Assembly (NCBI GenBank): GCA_943330855.2
Contig: CALQJI020000023.1
Location: 1-63,081 of the forward strand
Length of the DNA stretch: 63,081 bases
Reading direction: 5' to 3'
Source of the DNA: Klebsiella pneumoniae
Lineage (GTDB): Bacteria > Verrucomicrobiota > Verrucomicrobiia > Limisphaerales > SXTU01
Both the position numbers and the translations under genes were made by a program. Of this stretch, positions 17,182-25,773 are shown in pieces. Each line of letters begins with the position of its first letter. Position 1 is the first letter of the stretch. Under the pieces are notes generated by a model that saw only the letters and a program-made list of their open reading frames with translations, was not told the origin of the DNA and made no database searches.

Positions 17182-18477
17182 TCAGGGCTGCGGCGCGGTA
17201 TCGGGCGTCACGCGGGCTTCGGTGGAGAGCTTGTAGGTGTGGCCGGTCTTCGTGGTGAACTCAGCTTCCATCAAGTAGGCGCGGTAGCCGGTCGCGGGAC
17301 GTTCGATCTTCGTGGTGGCCGTGCGTCCGAGATTCGAGGGGACTTCCATGCTTGACCACCGGTCGTTGCGCAGGTCGCGGTCAGGAGAAATGGCGGTCCA
17401 GAGGCGGAAGCTCTTCGCGGCGGGCGAGACGGAAACTTCCAACGCGGGGGAGTCAGCGCCCGTTCGTTGCCAAGTCAGCTTCGGCAATTCCTCCCGGTCG
17501 GCCAGCATTTGGAAAAAAGCCGCGAGCGTCTGCGTCGCCTCCTTGCCACCCGCGAGGTCGTGCCCGGCGTTGGGCGTTTGAAAAATTAGCTTCGGCTCCG
17601 GTAGTTCGTGGAAATAGTGACGCAACGCATCCACGGTCCAATACGGGTCGTTGGTGCCGAGGAGGAGCAGCTTGGGCAGCGTGTAGCTGCGGCGATAGCT
17701 GAAGGGGTCCACCCAGCCGCGCAGCTCGACCATGCGCGGGTCGTCCATACGCTCGATGAGATTCAGCTCGGTGTAGTCGCCGATCTGTTCGCTCTGTTTG
17801 CCGTAAACCTGCTGCGCCCATTTCGTCTGCGCCTTCATGTTCAGCATATCGATCACCATCGGCGCGATGCCGACGACCCGCGTGTCCGCAGCGGCGGTGA
17901 GCCACGTGGTCCAGCCGCGTTTGGACGCGCCGGAGACGACGAAGCGCACGGGTTTCGCGCCGCCGGCCGCGCTGGCGAAGGCTTGCACCGCATCCATCGC
18001 GCGCACGGCGGACTTGGCCATCGGGAAGAGCAGTGGCCATTCGCGGTCGCCGGTCTTGAGATACTCGTTGAACGTGTAGGCGATGAGCGCGTCCTCCTTG
18101 CGCCCGTCGTAAAGCGGCTGGTTCGGGACTTTGTTGACGGCAACGGCGATGGCCCCGCCGCGCTCGGCCATCGTCTTGAGGAGGTTGAAGAGTTTGGAGA
18201 CATCGCCATCGCCGGTGACGAAGAGGAAGGCGATGTCCGCGTTGCGCACCTGCGGCGGGCGGACGACGAGCAACTGGTGTTTCCAGTCATGGCCGCGCCA
18301 CGTCTGCGAAGTCAGCTCCAGTCGCGTGGCGGTGAAGCCCTCCACGTCGCGTTGCTCGACTTGCTTCCACGCGAAGGAAGCGTCCGGCTTGCGGACGTAA
18401 TCGCCGAGCGCGTCCGCAGCGCGGGACGATAGCGGGGCAAGAAGGAGTGCGGCGAAGAGAACGACGGCGAAACGCAT
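17182..18477 (-). CDS. PhoPQ-activated pathogenicity-related family alpha/beta hydrolase
   Basis: The ATG at 18477 begins a signal peptide (MRFAVVLFAALLLAPLSSRA), giving 431 residues. Family marks are FAWKQVEQRDVEGFTATRLELTSQ, FLFVTGDGD, the nucleophile-elbow-like VVSGASKRGWTTWL near 225, and a late GHDLAGGKEA that could give the catalytic His. The family is named for a Salmonella PhoP-regulated gene, but the name does not imply virulence; members are secreted esterase-like proteins common in environmental bacteria. It is convergent with the DUF1553 gene and divergent from prfC. The substrate is unknown. Confidence 0.85.
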   Translation of the reverse strand: MRFAVVLFAALLLAPLSSRAADALGDYVRKPDASFAWKQVEQRDVEGFTATRLELTSQTWRGHDWKHQLLVVRPPQVRNADIAFLFVTGDGDVSKLFNLLKTMAERGGAIAVAVNKVPNQPLYDGRKEDALIAYTFNEYLKTGDREWPLLFPMAKSAVRAMDAVQAFASAAGGAKPVRFVVSGASKRGWTTWLTAAADTRVVGIAPMVIDMLNMKAQTKWAQQVYGKQSEQIGDYTELNLIERMDDPRMVELRGWVDPFSYRRSYTLPKLLLLGTNDPYWTVDALRHYFHELPEPKLIFQTPNAGHDLAGGKEATQTLAAFFQMLADREELPKLTWQRTGADSPALEVSVSPAAKSFRLWTAISPDRDLRNDRWSSMEVPSNLGRTATTKIERPATGYRAYLMEAEFTTKTGHTYKLSTEARVTPDTAPQP

Positions 18478-18601
18478 GGCGCATCGTCCCGTGCGGCGGG
18501 AGTGAGTCAAGGCGCTTCCCTGCGTGAGATGCGCCCGATGAGAGCGGGCACCCGTTTCGCTGCTTGTCCCGCCCGCCGACTTTGTTACCGTCCGCGCCCC
18601 A

Positions 18602-20203
18602 GTGGACATCACGAAAGAAATCCAACGGCGGCGCACCTTCGCCATCATCTCACACCCGGACGCGGGCAAGACGACGCTGACCGAGAAGCTCCTGCTCTAC
18701 GGCGGCGCCGTGCAGCTCGCCGGCAGCGTCACCGCCCGCAAGCAGCAGCGCGCCACCACCTCCGACTGGATGGAGCTGGAGAAGAAGCGCGGCATCTCCA
18801 TCAGCTCCACGGTCCTCCAGTTCGAATACGAGGGTTACTACATCAACCTCCTCGACACCCCGGGCCACAAGGACTTCTCCGAGGACACCTACCGCGTCCT
18901 CACCGCCGTGGACTCCGTGGTCATGGTCATTGACTCCGCCAAAGGCATCGAGCCGCAGACGCGGAAGCTCTTCGAGGTCTGCCGCCAGCGCGGCGTGCCC
19001 ATCTTCACCTTCATGAACAAGTGCGACCGGCCCATGAAGGAGCCGCTCGCGCTGCTGGATGAGCTGGAGAAAGTCCTCGGCATCGGCGCGTTCCCGGTCA
19101 ACTGGCCCATCGGCACCGGCTTCGAGTTCAAGGGCGTCTATGACCGGCGCGCGAAGCTGTTTCATCTCTTCGAGCGCACCGTCGGCGGGGCTTATCGTGC
19201 GCCGGTGGAAGTCGGCGGCCTCGACGACCCCGCCATTCGCGGGCGGCTCGACCCCTTGACCTACGCGAAGACCGTCGAGGAAATCGAGATGCTCGACCTT
19301 GCGGGCGAAGAGTTCGACGAGGAGTCAGTTCTGGCGGGCCTGACCACGCCCGTTTTCTTCGGCAGTGGCGTCAACAACTTCGGCGTCCAGCTCCTCCTCG
19401 ACGGTTTCCTCCAGCACGCGCCCGCGCCCAAGTCCCGCGTCTTGGCCGGACTGTCCATCGCGCCCGAGCACCCGGCCTTCTCCGGCTTCATCTTCAAGAT
19501 TCAGGCGAACATGGACCCGCGCCATCGCGACCGCATCGCGTTCCTGCGCGTGTGCTCCGGCAAGTTCGAGCGCGACATGGTCGTGAGCCACTCGCGCACC
19601 GGCAAGAAGGTCCGCCTCTCCAGCTCGCACAAACTCCTCGGCAACGAGCGCGAGACCGTGAACGAGGCCTACCCCGGCGATGTCATCGGCCTCGTCGGCC
19701 ATGACGGCTTCGGCATCGGCGATACGCTCACGACCGACCCCACGATTCTCTACCGCGAGATACCGCGCTTCACCCCGGAGGCCTTCGCGTTCTTGCACAA
19801 CCCGAACACGGCGAAGTTCAAACAGTTCCGCCAAGGCCTCGACCAGTTGCTCCAAGAAGGCGTCATCCAAGCGCTGACCCTCCGCCACTCGGGCAGCAAA
19901 GTCCCGTTGCTCGCCGCCGTCGGTCCGCTGCAATTCGAGGTCGTGCAGTTCCGCCTTGAGAACGAATACGGCGCGACCTCGCGCTTGGAAACGACCCCCT
20001 GGTCCGTCGTGCGCTGGCTCCCGGCAGCCATGACCGATGAGCAGCTCGACGCGCTCTCACTGCCGACGGGCGCGAAGGTGGGCTACGACATGGGCAACAA
20101 CCCGGTGGTCCTTTTCTCCAACGAGTGGTCCGCGAATTACTTCACCACGCCCAACCCCGGCGTGACGCTGTCGAACCTGCCCGTGGGCTTGTCGGGGCTG
20201 TAA
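18602..20203 (+). CDS. prfC: Peptide chain release factor 3
   Basis: RF3 is the GTPase that recycles RF1/RF2 from the ribosome. The 533-residue protein has SHPDAGKTTLTEKLL (17-31), the RF3-specific RATTSDWMELEKKRGISI, DTPGHKDFSEDTYR (G3), NKCDRP (G4), then domain II and the C-terminal domain ending in FTTPNPGVTLSNLP. It starts with GTG at 18602, right where the RF3 family N-terminus (DITKEIQRRRTFAIISHPDAG) begins. It is monocistronic by position. Confidence 0.95.
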   Translation: MDITKEIQRRRTFAIISHPDAGKTTLTEKLLLYGGAVQLAGSVTARKQQRATTSDWMELEKKRGISISSTVLQFEYEGYYINLLDTPGHKDFSEDTYRVLTAVDSVVMVIDSAKGIEPQTRKLFEVCRQRGVPIFTFMNKCDRPMKEPLALLDELEKVLGIGAFPVNWPIGTGFEFKGVYDRRAKLFHLFERTVGGAYRAPVEVGGLDDPAIRGRLDPLTYAKTVEEIEMLDLAGEEFDEESVLAGLTTPVFFGSGVNNFGVQLLLDGFLQHAPAPKSRVLAGLSIAPEHPAFSGFIFKIQANMDPRHRDRIAFLRVCSGKFERDMVVSHSRTGKKVRLSSSHKLLGNERETVNEAYPGDVIGLVGHDGFGIGDTLTTDPTILYREIPRFTPEAFAFLHNPNTAKFKQFRQGLDQLLQEGVIQALTLRHSGSKVPLLAAVGPLQFEVVQFRLENEYGATSRLETTPWSVVRWLPAAMTDEQLDALSLPTGAKVGYDMGNNPVVLFSNEWSANYFTTPNPGVTLSNLPVGLSGL

Positions 20204-20319
20204 TCCCAGTGCCTGATGGGTAACTCCGTCTTTGTCCGTCCCTAATCTTTGGGGCTTCGAGGATTGGTTCATGGTTCCAATGCGTGGTTTTGAAACCGTC
20301 GCGGTCCTCCTGTTTCCCC

Positions 20320-20352
20320 ATTCCCGATTCCCTATTCCCTGCCCCATTCCCG
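20320..20352. repeat. Heptad array after prfC
   Basis: ATTCCCG and ATTCCCT units follow one another at exact 7-base spacing from 20320 to 20340. After five bases the unit returns at 20346-20352. The array lies in the 215-base gap between prfC and the next gene. I see no clear inverted partner. Confidence 0.6.
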
Positions 20353-20418
20353 TCAGCCCCACTCCCCGCCCTTGACGCTCCCCTGCCCCGCTTCTAGGTT
20401 GCGCCTACTTAAATCCCC

Positions 20419-21807
20419 ATGAACTCCACCGAACCAGCCATCCGCGAGTTCGCCAGTCGCCTCACCTTCCTCCTCATCTTCCGCACCGCGTTGCGCTTCG
20501 CCACGGTCTGGCTGCTCGGCGTCGGCGTCGCCGTGCTCGTGGCGCGCGTGACGGGGCTGATGGCCACGCACTGGTTGATTGGTGGCGTGCTCGGCCTGCT
20601 CCCCGTCGTCGGCATCGCCGCGTGGATCGAATGGCAGCGCCGCCCGCAACTCGCCACCGTGCGCGCCGCGATGGACCGCCACAATAAGTCCGGCGGCCTC
20701 CTCATGGCCGCCGCGCAGGCCGATGTCTCCGCGTGGCAAGGCAGCGCCAAATCCGCTCAACCGCGCTTGCGCTGGAACAGCGGCCGGCCCATGACGCTCT
20801 TCGCGGCCGCCGCTCTCTTCCTCGGAGCGTCCATGTTCGTGCCTGAACGCTTCGTCCTCGGCGCAGCCCAACGTCCGCTCGACGTGGGCAAGCTCGTCAC
20901 CGAGTTGACCGAGCAAATCACGGCGCTGGAGGAGGAAAATATTTTACCGGAAGACAAAGCCCTTGAGCTAAAGAAAGAACTCGCCCGCCTCGGCAAGGAC
21001 TCCGCCGCGCGCGACCCGGCCAAGACTTGGGAATCCCTCGACCACCTCAAGCAGGCCAACGCCGACCTCGCCAAACAAGCCGCCGAGGAAGCCATCCAGA
21101 AGACCGACGCCATGAAACAGGCCGAGGCCCTCGCTGCCGCGCTGGGCCTTCTGCCCGACTCCGCCAGCTCGCTCCTCGAACGCGCCATGCAGGACATGGC
21201 CTCCCTCCTCCAACAGGCCAAGCTCGAGCAGGGCCTCCTCGCCGCGAAGCTCCCCGAGGAACTCCTCAAGGCCGCGAAGGACGGCAAGCTCAATGCCGAG
21301 CAGCTCAAGGAATTGATGAAGGCGCTCCAAGCCAACAAGGGCAAACTCGGCGACGTCCTCAACAAACTCGCGAATCTCAAGATGATTGACCCGAAGCTCC
21401 TCGAAGCCTGTAAGAACGCCGGCCAGTGCCCGAACCCCGCCGGCCTCGCCGCCTTCCTCGCCGAGAACGGAGCGAACCTCGACTCCATCCTGCTCGTCGT
21501 GCAATCCTACGGGCAGGGCGGCGTGGGTCGCGGTCGCGGCGACGCCCCGCTGACGTGGACCGACCCGTCGGACGAGTCCGGCATGAAGTTCAAAGACACC
21601 GCCCTCCCGATGGGCCCTCTCAGTGGCTTGAAGGACGCGCAGCTCGTGGGCATCAGCCGCAGCGCGCCCGAAGTGACCGGCGACAAGGAAACCAGCTCCG
21701 CCGGCGCGCTGGCCGGAGCCGAAGCCGGCGGCGGTGCGGCGAACGTCCAGCAACTCCTCCCCCGCCACAAAGGCGCGGTGCAACGGTTCTTCAAACGGGA
21801 GAATTGA
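20419..21807 (+). CDS. Membrane protein with long coiled coil, unknown
   Basis: I do not recognise this 462-residue protein. The N-terminus has two membrane helices (about 18-40 and 50-70), with a third hydrophobic segment near 118-138. A long charged, heptad-rich region from about 160 to 330 is probably coiled coil (repeated LEEENILPEDKALELKKELARL and KLNAEQLKELMKAL). The C-terminal ~130 residues are Gly/Ala-rich and low in complexity. The layout recalls DUF4175-like proteins found near MoxR/DUF58 stress operons, but none of those partners is adjacent. Its start is supported by the ATG close to the first hydrophobic segment. Confidence 0.7.
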   Translation: MNSTEPAIREFASRLTFLLIFRTALRFATVWLLGVGVAVLVARVTGLMATHWLIGGVLGLLPVVGIAAWIEWQRRPQLATVRAAMDRHNKSGGLLMAAAQADVSAWQGSAKSAQPRLRWNSGRPMTLFAAAALFLGASMFVPERFVLGAAQRPLDVGKLVTELTEQITALEEENILPEDKALELKKELARLGKDSAARDPAKTWESLDHLKQANADLAKQAAEEAIQKTDAMKQAEALAAALGLLPDSASSLLERAMQDMASLLQQAKLEQGLLAAKLPEELLKAAKDGKLNAEQLKELMKALQANKGKLGDVLNKLANLKMIDPKLLEACKNAGQCPNPAGLAAFLAENGANLDSILLVVQSYGQGGVGRGRGDAPLTWTDPSDESGMKFKDTALPMGPLSGLKDAQLVGISRSAPEVTGDKETSSAGALAGAEAGGGAANVQQLLPRHKGAVQRFFKREN

Positions 21808-21840
21808 GGGATTAGTTCAACAACTCAGGAACGATTCGCT

Positions 21841-22233
21841 ATGGAAGTCAAATGCTCCTGCCAGCACTGCGGCCAGAACATCGCATTCCCAACCTCCAAA
21901 ACGGGCACCGTCACTGCCTGCCCGCATTGCGGTGCCAACACGCTGCTGGGCTTGAACCAAGGAGTCTCTGCGGCGGCAGCGAGTGCCGCCTTCGCAAGAT
22001 CCACTACGACTGGCTCTAGTCCCACCCTGTTTATGGCTTACTTTCTCATCGTGCTGGGAGTGCTGGGTTTTCTTTTCTTCGCTTTCGGTTTCGATACGGC
22101 GGTGAGCACGGACGCGGGCCGCATCAACAATTTCGGCCGGCTCACTGCCCAGATGGGTGGCTTCATTTTCAGCTCCACCTGCTCCCTCGGAGGTATCCTC
22201 CTGCTCATCTTGGACCGCTTAGAGCGTAGGTAG
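21841..22233 (+). CDS. Small zinc-ribbon membrane protein
   Basis: The 130-residue protein begins with a rubredoxin-like zinc ribbon, CQHCGQ (7-12) and CPHCGA (28-33). A serine-alanine linker and two predicted membrane helices follow (about 62-85 and 104-124). Similar ribbon-plus-helix proteins are widespread and uncharacterised in this phylum. It starts 33 bases after the coiled-coil membrane gene and may share its transcript. The function is unknown. Confidence 0.7.
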   Translation: MEVKCSCQHCGQNIAFPTSKTGTVTACPHCGANTLLGLNQGVSAAAASAAFARSTTTGSSPTLFMAYFLIVLGVLGFLFFAFGFDTAVSTDAGRINNFGRLTAQMGGFIFSSTCSLGGILLLILDRLERR

Positions 22234-22320
22234 CCGCCTTCGCGCCAGGTGGGTTCCTTCACTTGCAGGATGGCGTTCGCGGGTGCGACCAGCCAGCACG
22301 CGTGCTCGTCGCACGGCATC
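22233..22320 (-). pseudogene. Fragment duplicated from the C-terminal part of the HAD phosphatase gene
   Basis: On the minus strand this stretch encodes DEHACWLVAPANAILQV and then a TWREGGYL block. The intact HAD phosphatase at 24369-25154 has DEHACWVVAPANAIQPV and VWREGGYV at the matching place. The nucleotide match is also high and ends sharply on both sides. There is no start, active site or separate stop, so it is a gene relic, about 2.2 kb from its source and in the same orientation. One end lies 20 bases from the repeat that flanks hicBA. Confidence 0.75.
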
Positions 22321-22339
22321 GCGGCCCTGCTCCTGCCTC

Positions 22340-22363
22340 GTAGGAGACGACGTGAGGAGTCTC
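22340..22363 (+). repeat. 24-bp dispersed repeat, copy upstream of hicBA
   Basis: The sequence beginning GTAGGAGACGACGTGAGG and continuing AGTCTC occurs here, and again in inverse orientation at 36639-36662 as an exact 24-base match. An imperfect reverse complement (20 of 24) lies 30 bases downstream at 22394-22417, so this copy forms a palindromic element. Confidence 0.75.
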
Positions 22364-22471
22364 GCTTTAACTTCTCATTCGTGGACCCAATCAGAGACTC
22401 GTCACCTCGTCACCTACACGAACGGCAGGACTTGTTTTGACTCACCTGCGCGGCTGCGGCACGCTGCGGGA

Positions 22472-22684
22472 ATGAACTCCGAAATCATCTTCGAGGTGAC
22501 TGAGGCTGAGGAAGGCGGCTACTGCGCCTCCGCGTTGGGCTTTGGCATCAACACACAGGGTGAAACCTTGGAGGAACTCCGCGCGATGGTCCGGGACGCC
22601 GTGACCTGCTACTTCGACACCCCGGAACAGGCCCCGAAAATCATCCGCCTCCATTTCGTCCGGGACGAAGTGCTGGCGCGATGA
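22472..22684 (+). CDS. hicB: HicB-family antitoxin
   Basis: The 70-residue protein is the single-domain HicB fold: FEVTEAEEGGYCASALGFGINTQGETLEEL is the degenerate RNase H-like core that caps HicA. It lacks a C-terminal DNA-binding tail, so autoregulation may rely on the complex or be absent. It comes before the toxin, the reverse of the E. coli hicAB order, and overlaps it by four bases (ATGA). The ATG at 22472 directly precedes the conserved core. Confidence 0.85.
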   Translation: MNSEIIFEVTEAEEGGYCASALGFGINTQGETLEELRAMVRDAVTCYFDTPEQAPKIIRLHFVRDEVLAR

Positions 22685-22923
22685 AAACGCCGCGTGACCT
22701 GTCAGGCCAGGAGCTGGCGAAGGCGTTGCGGAAGCTCGGCTACGTCGTGACCCGCCAGCACGGTTCTCATCTCCGTGTCACCACACAGCAAGGCGGCGAG
22801 CATCACGAGGTTGTTCCCAATCACAGCCCCATCAAGCTCGGCACGCTCAAAGGCATCCTCCGCAACGTGGCGCAACACCACAGGATAAGCATGACGGAAC
22901 TGATGGAAGCGCTGGACCTGTAG
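22681..22923 (+). CDS. hicA: HicA-family mRNA interferase toxin
   Basis: The 80-residue protein has the double-stranded RNA-binding fold of HicA. The catalytic His is H30 in RQHGSHLRV, and the later VVPNHSPIKLGTLKGILRNV matches the family. It cleaves mRNA when free of HicB. Its start overlaps the hicB stop, and its TAG stop codon is made of the first bases of the repeat at 22920, so the repeat boundary coincides with the gene end. Confidence 0.9.
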   Translation: MKTPRDLSGQELAKALRKLGYVVTRQHGSHLRVTTQQGGEHHEVVPNHSPIKLGTLKGILRNVAQHHRISMTELMEALDL

Positions 22924-22937
22924 GAGACGACGTGAGG
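22920..22937 (+). repeat. Direct repeat copy downstream of hicBA
   Basis: GTAGGAGACGACGTGAGG recurs here in the same orientation as at 22340-22357, an exact 18-base match. The two copies bracket hicBA and suggest that the pair moved or was inserted as a unit between repeat copies. Confidence 0.75.
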
Positions 22938-22943
22938 TGCCAA

Positions 22944-23036
22944 GTAGGACAGCGCGTCTCGCCTGTCCCTCTCACTTTGAGATTCCGCTTGAGCGAAGAT
23001 TTTAGATGGATGGGCAGGCGAGACGCACTGCCCTAC
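22944..23036. repeat. 93-bp palindromic element between hicA and the LRR gene
   Basis: Arms of 25 bases at 22944-22968 (starting GTAGGACAGCGCGTCTCG) and 23012-23036 are inverted repeats with three mismatches. The right arm contains the stop codon of the minus-strand LRR gene. It fills another convergent gap. Confidence 0.7.
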
Positions 23037-24307
23037 TTCACCACTTCCAGCCCTGGAATCGCCGCCTTGAGCTTGGCGATGGCGGAGTCGGTGACTTTGT
23101 TGCCTTGGATTTCCAACCGCTTCAGCCGACTCAGGCTCGCGAAGGCTTCGAGGCTGGCGTCGGTGATTTGCGTGCCGGGCACGAGGAGGACTTCAAGGTT
23201 CTTCAGCCGCGCGAGATGCTGCGCGCCCTCGTCCTTGATGGGGCCATAGACGCGGAGCACGCGCAGGCTCTGAATCTCGCTGGCGTGACGCGCGCCCTCG
23301 ACGGACGCCTGCCCGTCGTGCAAGTCCAACTCGCGGAGTTTCTTCAGGCCGGTGAGCGGTTTCACGGCGGCACCGGTGGCCTTGCGGCTGCCCAACTGGA
23401 GGCGTTCGAGATTCACGAGCTTCGCCAGCGGCAACGCGCCCGCGTCCGTGAAGTGCGTGTGGACAATCTCCAGGCGTTCGTGGCTCGGCACCTTGCTGAT
23501 GCCGGCGATGCCCGCGTCGTCCACCGGCGCGGTGTGGAAGTTCGCGGACTCCAGCCGCTTCAAGTTGCCGAGGAACTTGTAGCCCGCGCCGCTGCTCTTG
23601 GCCGAGGCGAGCGAGATGACGCGCAAGTTCGTCAGCCCGCCGAGCTGCTCCAGCCACGGGTCCGTGATGAGCGTGAGCGTGAGGTTGAGCCGCTCCAGAC
23701 TCTTCAGCGCACCGACGTGCTTGAGGCCGGGGCCGGCGATGTTGCTGTTCGAGAGGTCGAGATAGGCCAGGTCGGGGAGGTTCGTGAGGTTCGTGAGCCA
23801 CGCGTCGCTGAGGGTGGTGTTGCGCTTGTAAGTCGGGTCGTGCGGATTGCCCTTGTCGTTGAGGTCAATGGCCGTGAGCCGGTCGAAGAGGTGCATCGCG
23901 TCGTCGCCCGCGACTTCGCGCAACCACTGCGGCCCGCTGCCCTCGAAGCGCACCGTGCCGCGAGCCCCCTTGACCGCCTCGGCCACGGCGAGCAGGTGCG
24001 GGCGGGCTAGCGCGGCCTTCTCAAGCGTGGGGATTACCTCGCGCGCGCGGATGCGCAGAAGCGGGTCGTAACCCCTGCGCCAAAGCGAATCCAGCTCGGC
24101 CAGCACGGGCGCGTCGAAGGCCTTCTTCCCCTTCGCATCCCACGCGGTCGCGGTGGTCAGCATCTGCCGCATGAGCGCCACGTCGTTGGTCGTGACAGCG
24201 ATGGTCTGGGAGCGCAGCGAAGTCGCGCCGAGGAGGAGCGCGACGGCGAGCGAGGCGAGGGCAGGGGGGAGGGCGAAACGGCGCGTGGCGCAGGGCATGG
24301 AGTTCAT
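23033..24307 (-). CDS. Secreted leucine-rich-repeat protein
   Basis: The protein (about 424 residues from MNSMPC at 24307) has a signal peptide ending near residue 35. From about 150 to the end it is made of ~24-residue leucine-rich repeats of the type LTNLPDLAYLDLSNSNIAGPGLKHV, LKSLERLNLTLTLITDPWLEQL and LSRLKRLEIQGNKVTDSAIAKL. Roughly ten repeats are visible. This ribonuclease-inhibitor/GALA-like LRR type is common in Planctomycetes and Verrucomicrobia. A protein-binding role outside the cytoplasm is inferred. The start could also be 24298 or 24349. Confidence 0.82.
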   Translation of the reverse strand: MNSMPCATRRFALPPALASLAVALLLGATSLRSQTIAVTTNDVALMRQMLTTATAWDAKGKKAFDAPVLAELDSLWRRGYDPLLRIRAREVIPTLEKAALARPHLLAVAEAVKGARGTVRFEGSGPQWLREVAGDDAMHLFDRLTAIDLNDKGNPHDPTYKRNTTLSDAWLTNLTNLPDLAYLDLSNSNIAGPGLKHVGALKSLERLNLTLTLITDPWLEQLGGLTNLRVISLASAKSSGAGYKFLGNLKRLESANFHTAPVDDAGIAGISKVPSHERLEIVHTHFTDAGALPLAKLVNLERLQLGSRKATGAAVKPLTGLKKLRELDLHDGQASVEGARHASEIQSLRVLRVYGPIKDEGAQHLARLKNLEVLLVPGTQITDASLEAFASLSRLKRLEIQGNKVTDSAIAKLKAAIPGLEVVK

Positions 24308-24368
24308 GTTGAGGCGCACAGCTTCAACGGGGAGCGTGCAGAAACACAAGCGGAGACCTCGCCGAGGG

Positions 24369-25154
24369 CTACAGCAATCCCGTCTCCTTCATCGCCGCTT
24401 CCAGCCCGTCCGCCACGCCGTGGCCACACGGGCGGTCGCTCACGTAGCCACCCTCGCGCCAGACGGCGTCCTTCACCGGTTGGATGGCGTTCGCGGGCGC
24501 GACCACCCAGCACGCATGCTCATCGCGCAGCATCGGCAGGTCGTTGAAGTGGTCGCCCGCCGCGAAGACGCACTCGCGCGTGAGGCCGAGCTGGCGCGTG
24601 ATTTCCGCCAACGCCGTCCCCTTGCTGTAAGCCGCGTGGCTGAAGCGCGCGTAAACGTCGTTGCGCACCACTGTCAGGTTCGGCACGGACTCGCAGTAAT
24701 CCTTCAAGTGCGCCTCGATGTCGTCCGCGTCCGTGTTGTTCCCCGCGATGAGGCAGAAAGGCGAATACACATCCGCATACACGGAAGCGCGAAAGCGCCC
24801 ATTGACCCACTGGAAGAGGCGCGGCAAATCCTTCTCCACCACCTTGAACAACTCCCGGTGAGCGCGTTCGCACTCACCATTCCACGGTTGCAGCGGGAAG
24901 AAGCGCGGCCCCTCGCGGAAGTAAATCTCCCGCTCCACCGTCACCAACCAATCCGGCTGGATGCTCAAGTTCGCGCGGCCCAACCCCTCCATCAAGCTGC
25001 TCAGATCGCGCCCCGTGTTGATGACCCACTTCGCGCCGCGCCCCTGCAAGTCGCCGATGAGTTCCTGCAAGCGCACCGGCACCGGCGGCACCTCGTGGTC
25101 CGCGTGCAGCGTCCCGTCGAAGTCGGTCGAAATGAGTTGGATGGGCAAGGTCAT
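24369..25154 (-). CDS. HAD-superfamily (Cof/sucrose-phosphatase-like) phosphatase
   Basis: In 261 residues the catalytic DFDGTL (10-15) with two aspartates, the NTGR motif near 45, a Lys in SKGTALAEI near 190 and the acidic GDHFNDLPML near 208 give a complete C2-capped HAD phosphatase. Members dephosphorylate sugar phosphates or similar small molecules; the substrate is unknown. It is transcribed away from the TPR gene, with a heptad inverted repeat in the shared upstream region. A broken copy of its C-terminal part lies at 22233-22320. Confidence 0.85.
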   Translation of the reverse strand: MTLPIQLISTDFDGTLHADHEVPPVPVRLQELIGDLQGRGAKWVINTGRDLSSLMEGLGRANLSIQPDWLVTVEREIYFREGPRFFPLQPWNGECERAHRELFKVVEKDLPRLFQWVNGRFRASVYADVYSPFCLIAGNNTDADDIEAHLKDYCESVPNLTVVRNDVYARFSHAAYSKGTALAEITRQLGLTRECVFAAGDHFNDLPMLRDEHACWVVAPANAIQPVKDAVWREGGYVSDRPCGHGVADGLEAAMKETGLL

Positions 25155-25156
25155 CG

Positions 25157-25281
25157 AGCGGGGAAAGTGTTTAGTAATTAGTGATCAGTTGCCAGCGGGC
25201 AGTTTCCAGATGCCGGGCACGTTCCGCCGACACTACATACTAATCACTAATTACTTCCCCGCTGACCGCTGATTGCTAACC
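25157..25281. repeat. Heptad inverted-repeat element in the HAD/TPR divergent region
   Basis: Six units with AG at positions 4-5 run from about 25170 to 25211, and eight units with CT at positions 3-4 run from about 25231 to 25281. The left arm AGCGGGGAA...GTAATTAGTGAT pairs with the right arm around 25241-25268 after removal of eight bases from the left arm. It lies between two divergent start codons, so any promoters here must lie within or around it. Confidence 0.72.
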
Positions 25282-25311
25282 GCTCCGCCCCCATCTACGC
25301 TCCTTCCACCG

Positions 25312-25773
25312 ATGCCCGACGACCTCCAAGCCCAATACGACGACGCCATGTTCGCCTTCAGCCAAGGCGACTACGACACCGCCATCACCGGCCTGCGCGC
25401 CGTGCTGACCACCGACCCCGCGCACTTCGACGCCCAGCTCTCGCTGGGCATGGCGTTTTGCCGCCAAGGCGACTTTGCCACCGCCATCGCCGAGGGCCAC
25501 AAAGCCGAACAGATGCGCCCGCACGAGCAACTCGTCCACACCAACCTCTCCCTCTTCTACATGAGGTCCGGCAACAAAGTGACCGCCGAGCACCACGGCC
25601 TCCAAGCCCGCATCGCCTCGTGGAAAGGCAACATGGCCGCACCCGGCGCCACCCCCGCCACCCCGACTGACCCCGAACTCGAACTCGCCAAGCCCGCCCC
25701 GCAAGCCTTCAAGCTCCCCGAGAAATTCCCCGACCAGCCGTGGAAGAAGAACAAGAAAGTCGGCGAAGGATGA
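25312..25773 (+). CDS. Small TPR protein
   Basis: The 153-residue protein has two to three tetratricopeptide repeats (about 5-105): QYDDAMFAFSQGDYDTAITGLRAVLTTDPAHFDAQLSLGMAF, then a second unit through AEQMRP. A proline-rich tail ends DQPWKKNKK. It lacks a signal and is probably a cytoplasmic scaffold. Its stop overlaps the start of the Rieske gene by four bases (ATGA), so the two are coupled, although no known partnership explains it. Confidence 0.8.
   Translation: MPDDLQAQYDDAMFAFSQGDYDTAITGLRAVLTTDPAHFDAQLSLGMAFCRQGDFATAIAEGHKAEQMRPHEQLVHTNLSLFYMRSGNKVTAEHHGLQARIASWKGNMAAPGATPATPTDPELELAKPAPQAFKLPEKFPDQPWKKNKKVGEG

Noticed and set aside
17182..18477. A virulence role for the PhoPQ-activated-type protein
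   Set aside because: The family name comes from Salmonella. No PhoPQ system or host-association genes are present, and the family is common in environmental bacteria.
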